13,034 bases of DNA from Candidatus Pacearchaeota archaeon (GCA_002688875.1 NZDU01000019.1:1-13034); one strand, 5' to 3'; shown: positions 1 to 5,492, numbered from the stretch's first letter. Notes: generated from the sequence alone by a model not told the origin. Numbers and translations are program-made.

Positions 1-62
1 TCTTTGCTATCTTGGCACTGCTCAGTCTTTACTAAAAAAACTTAAGAATTCTAAGTAGATTC

Positions 63-81
63 TAATCCTGTCCCAATTTCT
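63..81. repeat. Left copy of 19-bp perfect direct repeat
   Basis: The 19 bases taatcctgtcccaatttct occur here and again, without a mismatch, at 3846-3864. The flanking bases differ on both sides (c/a before, c/t after), so the match ends sharply. The two copies bracket the regulator-methyltransferase-queD-queE-folE cluster, and the right copy sits at the point where FolE stops resembling its family. That layout fits an attachment site or recombination scar. An assembly join through a short match is the main alternative. The repeat is seen directly; its role is inferred. Confidence 0.85.
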
Positions 82-84
82 CCC

Positions 85-104
85 CTAAAGAGTGTACTCT
101 TTAG
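85..104. repeat. 20-bp inverted repeat beside the left direct repeat
   Basis: The arms CTAAAGAGT (85-93) and ACTCTTTAG (96-104) are perfect 9-bp inverted repeats around a 2-base centre. The repeat starts 4 bases after the left 19-bp direct repeat. A second weaker pairing follows, TTCTAT (105-110) with ATAGAA (132-137). The palindrome could be a recombinase or regulator site, or the 3' hairpin of the minus-strand gene that ends at 149. It lacks a clear T-tract in either direction. The rest of 1-148 shows no gene. Confidence 0.6.
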
Positions 105-148
105 TTCTATGCCCCTGCCGGACACCGAGTTATAGAAAGGGGTATAAA

Positions 149-913
149 CTAAGACTTTGCTGTCTTCCAAATCTGATTAAAAACTTGTTTAAATGTAAAT
201 GCGAATATTTCATCTTCTATTAAGAAACCTCTTGGTACTTTTCTAGTTATGTATTGGATAAAGAAATATTTACCCATCACTCCCCATTCAGCTTCATTAT
301 CTAGTTTAGCAAATCTGACTTCTGCAATCTGCTTTTTTCTTCTTTTTGCAACTTCACTTTCTTCTAAAGGATATATAATTCTATATTTTATTCCTTTTTT
401 TACCCTAATTTTATGAAATCCTTCAAATAACCCCAACATTCCTTCATAGGCCTTTTTGACACCAGTATAAACTAATATTTCTTCCTCCTTAGGAAATGTC
501 TTTAATTCTTCTGTTAATCCAATCCACATAGCCCTTATACCCGACATTCCTTCAAAATATCTATATTTTGAGAAAGATTCTTTGTCTCTCTGCTTACCTT
601 TCAGACTTTCTATTAAGTTTTTAATATCTTTTCCTTCTTCAATTAGATCTTTCTGCTTTTCCTTGAATATATCATTAATTATCTCTGGATTTGAGGGCAT
701 ATAGACTTTGATATTATTTTGCAATCTATAACTCACAAACCCTTTTTTTATTAAAGCTTCCAAAATTGGATAGATATTCGAACTTGAGATCCCCGATTTC
801 TTACATAATGATCCTGTCTGTGATTCTTTTAATTCAATTAAAGTTAGATAGGCTTTAGCTTCAGGTTTTGTTAAGCCAATTTTCTTCAGACTTTCGATAT
901 ATTTTGTTTCCAT
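149..913 (-). CDS. TrmB-family transcriptional regulator
   Basis: This 254-aa protein is a likely cytoplasmic DNA-binding regulator of the TrmB family, archaeal proteins that pair an N-terminal winged helix-turn-helix with an effector-sensing C-terminal domain. Residues about 1-70 show the expected opening (IGLTKPEAKAYLTLIEL) and recognition-helix region (SGISSSNIYPILEALIKKGFV). Residues about 75-110 are a charged helix, as in the TrmB coiled-coil linker, and the rest would be the sensor domain. The start is supported by a GGAG ribosome site 4-8 bases upstream. It is divergent from the deazapurine cluster across a 73-bp gap containing a 12-bp palindrome, so control of that operon, and of itself, is the natural guess. 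The effector cannot be read from the sequence; a sugar, as in the founding members, need not apply here. Confidence 0.85.
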   Translation of the reverse strand: METKYIESLKKIGLTKPEAKAYLTLIELKESQTGSLCKKSGISSSNIYPILEALIKKGFVSYRLQNNIKVYMPSNPEIINDIFKEKQKDLIEEGKDIKNLIESLKGKQRDKESFSKYRYFEGMSGIRAMWIGLTEELKTFPKEEEILVYTGVKKAYEGMLGLFEGFHKIRVKKGIKYRIIYPLEESEVAKRRKKQIAEVRFAKLDNEAEWGVMGKYFFIQYITRKVPRGFLIEDEIFAFTFKQVFNQIWKTAKS

Positions 914-986
914 ATTACTCCTATGTAATATAGTAGCTAATATTTAAAGCTTTCTTATTTTAGTAATTACTATATAGGAGTTAAAA
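914..986. promoter_or_regulatory. Divergent promoter with TAGTAATTACTA palindrome
   Basis: A shared TATA-like box (tatttaaa, 941-948) lies mid-gap between two divergent genes. TAGTAATTACTA (961-972) is a perfect 12-bp palindrome just downstream of the box for the rightward gene, a position where a bound regulator would block transcription. The two ends of the gap also mirror each other: CTCCTAT near 919-925 and ATATAGGAG at 972-980 supply the Shine-Dalgarno sites for the two starts. The likely ligand is the neighbouring TrmB-like protein (inference). Confidence 0.6.
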
Positions 987-1682
987 ATGGATAATTTAAG
1001 TAATAAAAAGAAAGAAAATAAGAGCAACCTAGTTGTAAATCCGCCAAAGAAAACCCTTGAATTTATAGATTCAATTCTATCGCAACAGAATGAGGTTTCT
1101 CGTTATAAGAATTTAAGATTTACTATTAATAAAGGAGTTTTTCCTTTTGAGCGTTCTTCAAGAGTATTGGCTGATTATTTATCACAAGGAGTTACAGGTA
1201 ATATATTAGACATGGGGACTGGTAGCGGAATCCAAGCTATAATAGCATGTAAAAATGGAGCCAATAATGTCCTAGCTGTTGATATTGATCCAAAGGCTAT
1301 TGAAAATACAGAAAAGAACATTTGCGAGTTAAACCTAGAAGATCATATCAATGTGTTAAGAAGTAACTTATTTGAATCAGTCCCTAACCAAAAGTTTGAT
1401 ATTATCATAGCTAATCTACCTTTTGTCAATTGTAATTATGACTGCCAAATATCCCATCTATTATTTGATCCTTGTTATGAGTTACATGAAAGATTCTTTA
1501 ATCAGGCAAGAGAGTATTTATCACCCAATGGAAAAATAGTTCTTGTAGATGGAGATATTGGAGACAAGAAAAAACTTGATTCTTTGATAAAGAAATACAA
1601 TTTTAATATCAGTAAGGAAACGACAGTCTCATTTGACGAATTAAATTGGAATATTTATGAGATTTCTAGGAGGAGAGAATGA
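987..1682 (+). CDS. HemK/PrmC-like SAM-dependent methyltransferase
   Basis: This 231-aa class I methyltransferase has motif I DMGTGSG (residues 75-81) for S-adenosylmethionine, the acidic strand-2 end VDID (about 98-101), and a motif IV of the form NLPF (143-146) after DIIIA. NPPY/NPPF-type motifs place it near HemK/PrmC, RsmC and N6-adenine methyltransferases, which methylate a planar nitrogen of Gln or of a base. The second residue is Leu rather than Pro, an uncommon variant. A segment before motif I (NKGVFPFERSSRVL) resembles the PrmC linker before its catalytic domain. Translation starts after a good GGAG site. Its stop overlaps the next start as ATGA, so it is the first gene of the operon. 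The substrate is unknown; a base or nucleoside in the deazapurine pathway is possible from context only. Confidence 0.8.
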   Translation: MDNLSNKKKENKSNLVVNPPKKTLEFIDSILSQQNEVSRYKNLRFTINKGVFPFERSSRVLADYLSQGVTGNILDMGTGSGIQAIIACKNGANNVLAVDIDPKAIENTEKNICELNLEDHINVLRSNLFESVPNQKFDIIIANLPFVNCNYDCQISHLLFDPCYELHERFFNQAREYLSPNGKIVLVDGDIGDKKKLDSLIKKYNFNISKETTVSFDELNWNIYEISRRRE

Positions 1683-2548
1683 GACAAGAAAATATTTATT
1701 TAGATAAAAAAGTTGTAGAGCTATATGGTTTATCTCGGATTATTCCGGATACTATTTTAAGGGAATATTGTGCTCAGATAGTCTCCCAAACATCTCCAAA
1801 ATCATTATGTGATATTGGATTTGGAAAAGGGTCTACCTTAATTCCATTTTCTGAATATCTAGATATTGATGTTTATGGTATAGATTCATCTGAAGAGATG
1901 AGTAAAGCAGTGTATGGGGAATTATCTCGAAGAGAGTTAAAAGCAACAATTATAACTGGAGATGCCCATTTGCTACCATCGTTTCTTAATCCATTAGATT
2001 TGATACATACAAAGGCAGTTACACACATACCTAGTAATCCTTTTAATTTTCTTAGTTGTATTTCAGAATCTGTAAAAAACAACGGTTATTTGGTTATTGG
2101 AAGAGAAGACAGCCAACCAGAAGATAATTTAGAGAATATTGGAAAATATGGGCTTAACAACTCGGAGGATCCAATTTTAAAAGAATTTTATAGAACATAT
2201 TTCCAAATGAGGGAAGAAGATGGAAAGCCATTTATTAGACCAGATATGCCTGCAGGGGATTATGACAATGCCGTAAAATACCTTATTGAGAAGGGATTTG
2301 TTTTTGAGACTGAAATATCTACCCCCTTCTGGAATAAAGAGATAACACTAAATGAAATAATCGAATCTATTAGAAATGGCACATTTACAGTTTTTAGACA
2401 GGGCTGTACCCCTAGGGACATGGAACAACATGCAGAACTAATGAAGAATTATTGCTTAAACAATGAGTATTCCTTACATGAAACAAGGTCGTATCCTGCT
2501 AGATTAAAGGCAACAATTTTGAAAAAATCTGGAGAATTAAAACAATGA
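1679..2548 (+). CDS. Class I SAM-dependent methyltransferase
   Basis: This 289-aa protein carries motif I DIGFGKGS (residues 45-52), the strand-2 acidic residue in VYGIDSS (D69), and a motif II/III-like GDAHLLP (94-100), the pattern of the UbiE/Methyltransf_11 group of small-molecule methyltransferases. The roughly 150 residues after the core (from about 145) do not match anything I recognise and may bind substrate. Its start overlaps the preceding methyltransferase stop (ATGA), and its own stop overlaps the queD start (ATGA), so translation of all three is coupled. Two unlike methyltransferases directly ahead of queD and queE are not part of the standard archaeosine or queuosine pathway. They may methylate the product or carrier of this cluster (inference). 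Confidence 0.8.
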   Translation: MRQENIYLDKKVVELYGLSRIIPDTILREYCAQIVSQTSPKSLCDIGFGKGSTLIPFSEYLDIDVYGIDSSEEMSKAVYGELSRRELKATIITGDAHLLPSFLNPLDLIHTKAVTHIPSNPFNFLSCISESVKNNGYLVIGREDSQPEDNLENIGKYGLNNSEDPILKEFYRTYFQMREEDGKPFIRPDMPAGDYDNAVKYLIEKGFVFETEISTPFWNKEITLNEIIESIRNGTFTVFRQGCTPRDMEQHAELMKNYCLNNEYSLHETRSYPARLKATILKKSGELKQ

Positions 2549-2982
2549 TAATCTCGAAGAAAATAGAAATAGATATGGCTCATAGGTTACCCAATCATGA
2601 AGGTAAATGTAAAAACATACATGGACATAGGTATGTAATTGAAGTTGGAGTCGAAGGAGAAATTATAATTGGAAATGGGAAAAGTGATGAAGGAATGGTT
2701 GTTGATTTTGGGAATCTTAAAAAGATACTTGGAGAAACAATAGACAATCCATTTGACCACAGTCTTGTAGTCTATGATGGAGATGAATTAAAAGATGTCT
2801 ATGAAGAATTGGAAAAGCGAGGCCAAAGAATAAATTTTGTGCCTTTTATTCCAACTGTAGAAAATCTAGCAAAATATTGGTTTGAACTAATAGGATCAAG
2901 ATTAACTGAAAATAATAAAATTAAACTTAAATTTGTAAGAGTATGGGAGACTTCTACAAGTACTGCGACATATGAAAATTAG
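2545..2982 (+). CDS. queD: 6-carboxy-5,6,7,8-tetrahydropterin synthase (QueD)
   Basis: QueD converts 7,8-dihydroneopterin triphosphate into 6-carboxy-tetrahydropterin, the step after FolE in 7-deazaguanine synthesis. At 145 aa it has the normal length for the PTPS/QueD family. Family signatures are complete: first zinc ligand H13 in MAHRL, catalytic Cys and paired zinc His in KCKNIHGH (C22, H26, H28), GMVVDF (50-55), DHS (71-73), PTVEN (103-107) and the C-terminal Glu in VWETSTS (E135). The CxxxHGH spacing favours QueD over classical PTPS. It overlaps the upstream methyltransferase stop and overlaps queE by 11 bp, in pathway context. Confidence in the family is high; whether the end product is tRNA archaeosine or another deazapurine is open. 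Confidence 0.93.
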   Translation: MIISKKIEIDMAHRLPNHEGKCKNIHGHRYVIEVGVEGEIIIGNGKSDEGMVVDFGNLKKILGETIDNPFDHSLVVYDGDELKDVYEELEKRGQRINFVPFIPTVENLAKYWFELIGSRLTENNKIKLKFVRVWETSTSTATYEN

Positions 2983-3679
2983 TGAAGATTTTTACTCAGT
3001 TCAGGGGGAAGGCATAAGTCAGGGAGTTCCAGCTTATTTCATAAGGTTGCAGGGGTGTAACTTAAATTGTGTATGGTGTGATACGACTGAAGTATGGAAA
3101 AAAGGTAAGGAAACATCTAATGAAGAATTAGAAGAGAGGATAAAAAATTCAGGTCAGATGGATAATATATTGGAGGGAACAGCCCATATAGTCTGGACTG
3201 GGGGGGAACCAACATTACCTCAAAATCAAAATGCTATCAGGAGTTTCTTAGATTATTTGAACCATCATTATCCCTCTAACAATATATATAATGAGATTGA
3301 AACAAATGGGACCATAAAGGTTAATAACACTTTTCTTGAAAACTATATTCAACAAGTTAATTGTTCTCCCAAATTAAGTAATAGTCAAATGCCAATCAAA
3401 AGAAGAATAAATCCCAATGCACTAGAACAAATAAGGAATCATGAGAATAGTTGGTTTAAGTTTGTAATTTCATCAGAAAAAGATATTTTTGAAATGGAAG
3501 AAGATTACATTAATCCATTTCATATTAAAAAGTCAAAAATCATTTTAATGCCAGAATCAGATAGTCTTAAAACCTTACCAGAAAAAACTCAACTATGTTA
3601 TGAGTTATCTAAAAAATATGGATACAGAACAATCACAAGGGGGCACATCTTAGCATGGAACAAAAAGACAGAGGTATAG
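2972..3679 (+). CDS. queE: 7-carboxy-7-deazaguanine synthase (QueE), radical SAM
   Basis: QueE is a radical-SAM enzyme that contracts the ring of carboxy-tetrahydropterin to 7-carboxy-7-deazaguanine. The 235-aa product begins with the QueE hallmark FYSVQGEG (residues 7-14), followed by the iron-sulfur motif CNLNCVWC (C29, C33, C36) and the SAM-binding TGGEP (76-80). The CxxxCxxC spacing is the standard one. The length is normal for the family. It starts inside the end of queD and ends 25 bp inside the next gene, so it belongs to one transcript. A dedicated QueC to take CDG on to preQ0 is not in the window. Confidence 0.93.
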   Translation: MKISEDFYSVQGEGISQGVPAYFIRLQGCNLNCVWCDTTEVWKKGKETSNEELEERIKNSGQMDNILEGTAHIVWTGGEPTLPQNQNAIRSFLDYLNHHYPSNNIYNEIETNGTIKVNNTFLENYIQQVNCSPKLSNSQMPIKRRINPNALEQIRNHENSWFKFVISSEKDIFEMEEDYINPFHIKKSKIILMPESDSLKTLPEKTQLCYELSKKYGYRTITRGHILAWNKKTEV

Positions 3680-3845
3680 ATAAAGAAGAAATTGAAAGAG
3701 CATGGAAGTCTATTTTAATTGGAATCGGGGAGAATCCAGATAGGGAGGGATTAAAAAATACTCCTATAAGAATAGCTAAGATGTATAAAGAACTTTTTAG
3801 AGGATATAATAAAGGGAACAAACCTTACCTAACAACTTTTAATAA

Positions 3846-3864
3846 TAATCCTGTCCCAATTTCT
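3846..3864. repeat. Right copy of 19-bp perfect direct repeat
   Basis: These 19 bases are identical to 63-81. In the folE frame the copy encodes roughly NPVPIS and marks the point after which FolE similarity is lost. Ten bases later the first promoter of the next module begins. See the left copy for the alternatives. Confidence 0.85.
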
Positions 3865-3873
3865 TTCATGTCG

Positions 3874-3887
3874 AAAGGTTTATATAC
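3874..3887 (+). promoter_or_regulatory. Archaeal BRE/TATA promoter
   Basis: The sequence aaaggtttatatac is a strong BRE-TATA match. Its TATA centre lies about 26 bases before the ATG at 3908, which implies a leaderless transcript. The same 14 bases recur at 4844-4857. Confidence 0.75.
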
Positions 3888-3907
3888 TGACATCTAATGC
3901 CAATATT

Positions 3908-4117
3908 ATGAAATATGAAGTAAATAAAGAAATTGGTACATTAGAACTTATTGGAGAATCTGATGAAGAAGTAAAAATGTTATCGAATTTACACACAGAC
4001 GTTAGTAAAGCAAAAGGAACTTCTCATTACGACTTAAGACCATCTAGTTTTGGTGGTAGCAGTCTCACTTATTTAATATGTGATCCTGATACGGGAAAAC
4101 ATATAACTGATAGATAA
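3908..4117 (+). CDS. Small acidic protein of unknown function (69 aa)
   Basis: I do not recognise this protein. It is 69 aa, soluble, without a signal peptide or membrane segment, and rich in acidic residues in its first half (LELIGESDEEVKML, residues 12-25). The second half is Gly/Ser rich (RPSSFGGSSLTYLI). A strong TATA box 26 bases upstream of the ATG and no Shine-Dalgarno site point to leaderless translation from this start. It is the first gene after the broken folE and is transcribed toward a gene on the other strand, with a hairpin-rich gap between them. It probably belongs to the integrated element (inference from position). Confidence 0.65.
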   Translation: MKYEVNKEIGTLELIGESDEEVKMLSNLHTDVSKAKGTSHYDLRPSSFGGSSLTYLICDPDTGKHITDR

Positions 4118-4165
4118 TTATTCTAATATTTTACAAAATTTCACAGAATTTGTTAGCCCCCCCAC

Positions 4166-4202
4166 CCCTCCGAACCATCTGGGAGGGTCTTGAACGTCGG
4201 AG
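4166..4202. terminator. GC-rich hairpin region between convergent genes
   Basis: Two mutually exclusive stems can form: CCCTCC (4166-4171) with GGAGGG (4182-4187), and CTCCGA (4168-4173) with TCGGAG (4197-4202). A run of C residues precedes them (4157-4163). The position between two genes that converge (stops at 4117 and 4222) suits a bidirectional terminator, but no T-tract follows directly, and T-tracts matter more than hairpins for archaeal termination. The switch-like overlap of the stems is worth noting. Confidence 0.4.
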
Positions 4203-4221
4203 ATGAATTTAGTGAGTTAAT

Positions 4222-4503
4222 CTATCCTATCTTTGACTTAACCCTTTCAACAAGGCTTTCAACATCAAAGTTAAATTCTTCCCTTACATCTTCAGGTACT
4301 TCCTTCTCATATGTGGGAACATAAACTCCGAATAAAATCCGTGCCAAACTTCTATATCGAGCACCATTTAGACTATCATCTGTTAGATAAGATGGTTTCT
4401 CAACATCTTCGAGATAACTTTCTGCATCTAAAAGTTGTTGATGCAGCTCTTGAAATCTTTGCATTTGTACTGTAGTGTATCTACCTTGGGTTCCATTTAC
4501 CAT
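4222..4503 (-). CDS. Helical protein of unknown function (93 aa)
   Basis: This gene is not recognised. The 93-aa product appears mostly alpha-helical, with a Gln/Glu-rich first helix (VQMQRFQELHQQLLDAESYL, residues 12-31) and a basic middle (ARYRSLARILFG). The end is again acidic and helical. There is no transmembrane segment and no Cys. The start is supported by a TATA-like box, ctatttaaaccc, on this strand at 4524-4535, about 26 bases from the ATG, so the transcript should be leaderless. It is a lone gene facing the 69-aa gene and backing onto a 399-bp repeat-rich region. A role in control or maintenance of the element is possible but unsupported. Confidence 0.65.
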   Translation of the reverse strand: MVNGTQGRYTTVQMQRFQELHQQLLDAESYLEDVEKPSYLTDDSLNGARYRSLARILFGVYVPTYEKEVPEDVREEFNFDVESLVERVKSKIG

Positions 4504-4634
4504 AACTTTTGTGATATTATTTACTATTTAAACCCTCTCATTCACATATTTCAAAATTTTGTCTGGGGGGATGGCCCAGGAAACATATATGCGTTTTCGC
4601 TATCGGACGATCCTGTGACTTCTTAGAACTTGTA

Positions 4635-4657
4635 GACTATATCAAGTAGATATAGTC
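4635..4657. repeat. Perfect 9-bp hairpin
   Basis: GACTATATC (4635-4643) and GATATAGTC (4649-4657) form a perfect stem with a 5-base loop AAGTA. It lies inside the non-coding region and is not followed by a T-tract. Confidence 0.75.
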
Positions 4658-4677
4658 GTAGTGCCTAATTACCCATT

Positions 4678-4698
4678 ACAAGCCCATACCAGGCTTGT
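4678..4698 (+). terminator. 7-bp hairpin followed by T-rich tail
   Basis: ACAAGCC (4678-4684) pairs with GGCTTGT (4692-4698) around a 7-base loop, followed by TTTTAT. It looks like an intrinsic-type terminator for a rightward transcript, yet no gene precedes it on this strand. That fits the 3' end of an unannotated small RNA from about 4560 (inference). Confidence 0.4.
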
Positions 4699-4730
4699 TT
4701 TATCCCCTTGGCTATCCACTATAGTAAACC

Positions 4731-4762
4731 CCATTATATGCTCTCTACGGCCATTATATGGC
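4731..4762. repeat. Duplicated decamer CCATTATATG, 20-bp period
   Basis: CCATTATATG occurs at 4731-4740 and 4751-4760, exactly 20 bp (about two helical turns) apart. The second copy is inside a small dyad, GCCAT (4750-4754) with ATGGC (4758-4762). Same-face spacing is typical of operator or iteron pairs. The pair lies about 85 bp upstream of the promoter of the zinc-binding mini-gene operon. Confidence 0.5.
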
Positions 4763-4843
4763 GATTTAAGGGCTTCTACTGACTAAATATAGGTACTTCA
4801 GAGGGATGATTAAACAATAAATGATTCATATTCTACACAATAC

Positions 4844-4857
4844 AAAGGTTTATATAC
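4844..4857 (+). promoter_or_regulatory. Archaeal BRE/TATA promoter of the small-gene operon
   Basis: aaaggtttatatac is identical over 14 bases to the promoter at 3874-3887. Transcription should start near 4878, giving a short leader that carries the Shine-Dalgarno AGGAGG (4886-4891) for the ATG at 4903. Confidence 0.75.
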
Positions 4858-4902
4858 CCATATACCCTATTACCCTTATAGACTTAGGAGGATAATAACA
4901 AG

Positions 4903-5070
4903 ATGGAAAACGAATGCAAACACAAGGACGGATGGGTATTGAAGGAAGAAATAGCCCTAATGCCTAATAGCGATAACGACAGCATGGTAGCTGAGTTTGA
5001 GTGTAATACCTTGGGTTGCCATCAAATGAAGGAATTTACATTTGATGTATCAACGATGAAGGAAGTATAG
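4903..5070 (+). CDS. Putative zinc-binding mini-protein (55 aa)
   Basis: This short ORF has a strong start context: AGGAGG at 4886-4891, a promoter at 4844-4857 and an ATG 11 bases after the ribosome site. The 55-aa product has a Cys/His pattern C5-x-H7 near the start and C34-x4-C39-H40 later, which could bind one metal ion in a zinc-ribbon-like fold. The rest is acidic. No family is recognised. The next gene begins 7 bases after its stop, so it leads an operon of at least three small genes. Proteins of this kind are common in archaeal viruses and plasmids as DNA- or protein-binding adaptors, but the specific role is unknown. Confidence 0.65.
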   Translation: MENECKHKDGWVLKEEIALMPNSDNDSMVAEFECNTLGCHQMKEFTFDVSTMKEV

Positions 5071-5077
5071 TAAGAAG

Positions 5078-5227
5078 ATGGAAAATAAAGAGATGATAAG
5101 ATGTGATTGTGGGGCCTTAATCAAAGGCTCTTCAGAGAAACACTGTAAGGGCAACTTAGAGAACCACAAAAACTCAAAGAAACACGAAGAACTAATGGAA
5201 ATCAAGGAATATTTAAATAAATCATAG
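5078..5227 (+). CDS. C2H2-like zinc-finger mini-protein (49 aa)
   Basis: The 49-aa product has C9-x-C11-G followed by H22-C23 and then N-x-x-x-H30-x5-H36 inside ENHKNSKKHEE. This resembles the compact C2H2/U1-type fingers seen in archaeal virus and plasmid proteins, where the second Cys is followed by Gly and the His pair sits in a basic helix. A nucleic-acid-binding role is therefore plausible. It starts 7 bases after the preceding gene; the next gene's AGGAGG (5226-5231) overlaps its stop codon, so the three genes are tightly packed. The CxC spacing is shorter than the usual CxxC, so metal binding is not certain. Confidence 0.65.
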   Translation: MENKEMIRCDCGALIKGSSEKHCKGNLENHKNSKKHEELMEIKEYLNKS

Positions 5228-5240
5228 GAGGAAATAAAAT

Positions 5241-5432
5241 ATGGAAGAACAAACAACAATACAAAGACAAATATCACAGCCAAGTATCAAACTTAATGTT
5301 GGTATGAATGGTAATAGGGGTTGGGAGATTAAAGTCTATGGGGATAATATCGATGAGATACTTAGTAGTATCGAGCAGACTAATGAGAAGATGCAAGGGA
5401 AGTTTGTAAAAAAAGAGGTGGTGGTGGATTGA
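5241..5432 (+). CDS. Small beta-alpha protein, distant relative of the 8613-8819 product
   Basis: This 63-aa protein is of unknown function. It is preceded by a strong AGGAGG (5226-5231) 9 bases before the ATG. A Gln/Ser-rich start is followed by SIKLNVGMN, then GWEIKVYG and a final charged helix (DEILSSIEQTNEKMQGKFVKK). The order beta strand, W-[ED]-[IV]-[KQ]-[VI]-x-G strand, charged helix also describes the product of 8613-8819, and I regard the two as probable distant paralogues. It closes the rightward three-gene operon. No catalytic residues are apparent. Confidence 0.65.
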   Translation: MEEQTTIQRQISQPSIKLNVGMNGNRGWEIKVYGDNIDEILSSIEQTNEKMQGKFVKKEVVVD

Positions 5433-5452
5433 GATATTTCGGTTAATAGGTA

Positions 5453-5463
5453 GGTTTAAAAAC
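5453..5463 (+). promoter_or_regulatory. TATA-like promoter
   Basis: ggtttaaaaac gives a plausible TATA box. The predicted start near 5485 would leave a leader of about 30 bases before the ATG at 5518. A 7-bp inverted repeat, AACTCTT (5461-5467) with AAGAGTT (5498-5504), spans this leader. Confidence 0.5.
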
Positions 5464-5492
5464 TCTTTATTGATAGTTATTTTACCTGAAAG

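Larger units (their letters stand above)
3655..3897 (+). pseudogene. folE: GTP cyclohydrolase I (FolE), N-terminal fragment
   Basis: FolE converts GTP to dihydroneopterin triphosphate, the entry step of the pathway served by queD and queE. Here only the N-terminal part is present: residues about 8-66 match the family (IDKEEIERAWKSILIGIG, then NTPIRIAKMYKELFRGY), with the usual TP(x)RxAKMY signature. After TTFNNN the similarity ends, and the ORF stops at 80 aa where a complete FolE needs about 180-220. The zinc ligands (the CEHH region and the later Cys) and the GTP-binding C-terminal half are missing in all three frames downstream. The break falls at or just before the 19-bp direct repeat at 3846-3864. 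The gene overlaps queE by 25 bp. It is almost certainly inactive as it stands, unless the other half lies elsewhere. Confidence 0.85.
4504..4902. other. 399-bp non-coding region rich in hairpins and repeats
   Basis: No convincing gene lies here. The region begins with the leftward promoter at 4524-4535 and ends with the rightward promoter at 4844-4857. Between them are a 10-bp palindrome CAAAATTTTG (4552-4561), a GC-rich patch (4562-4620), two perfect hairpins (4635-4657 and 4678-4698) and a duplicated decamer 20 bp apart (4731-4760). Base content of 4562-4770 is visibly less AT-rich than the flanks. It could be a structured non-coding RNA, an origin or an attachment/partition site; the sequence alone does not choose between them. 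Confidence 0.6.

Noticed and set aside
82..148. The missing half of FolE next to the left repeat copy.
   Set aside because: The frame that would join folE through the repeat stops after about 18 codons and has no FolE motif.
3865..4117. A frameshifted continuation of FolE after the break.
   Set aside because: None of the three plus-strand frames contains the CEHH-type zinc motif or any later FolE segment; the following ORF is unrelated and has its own promoter.
4150..4205. C-rich sequence with gaacc and ttgaac motifs, considered as a tRNA or tRNA fragment (attachment site).
   Set aside because: No acceptor, D or T stems can be formed with proper spacing, and it does not match tRNA-Asp.
4435..4626. 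63-aa plus-strand ORF running from the 93-aa gene into the non-coding region.
   Set aside because: Its first part is antisense to the 93-aa gene, it has no ribosome site, and its composition looks like translated non-coding DNA.
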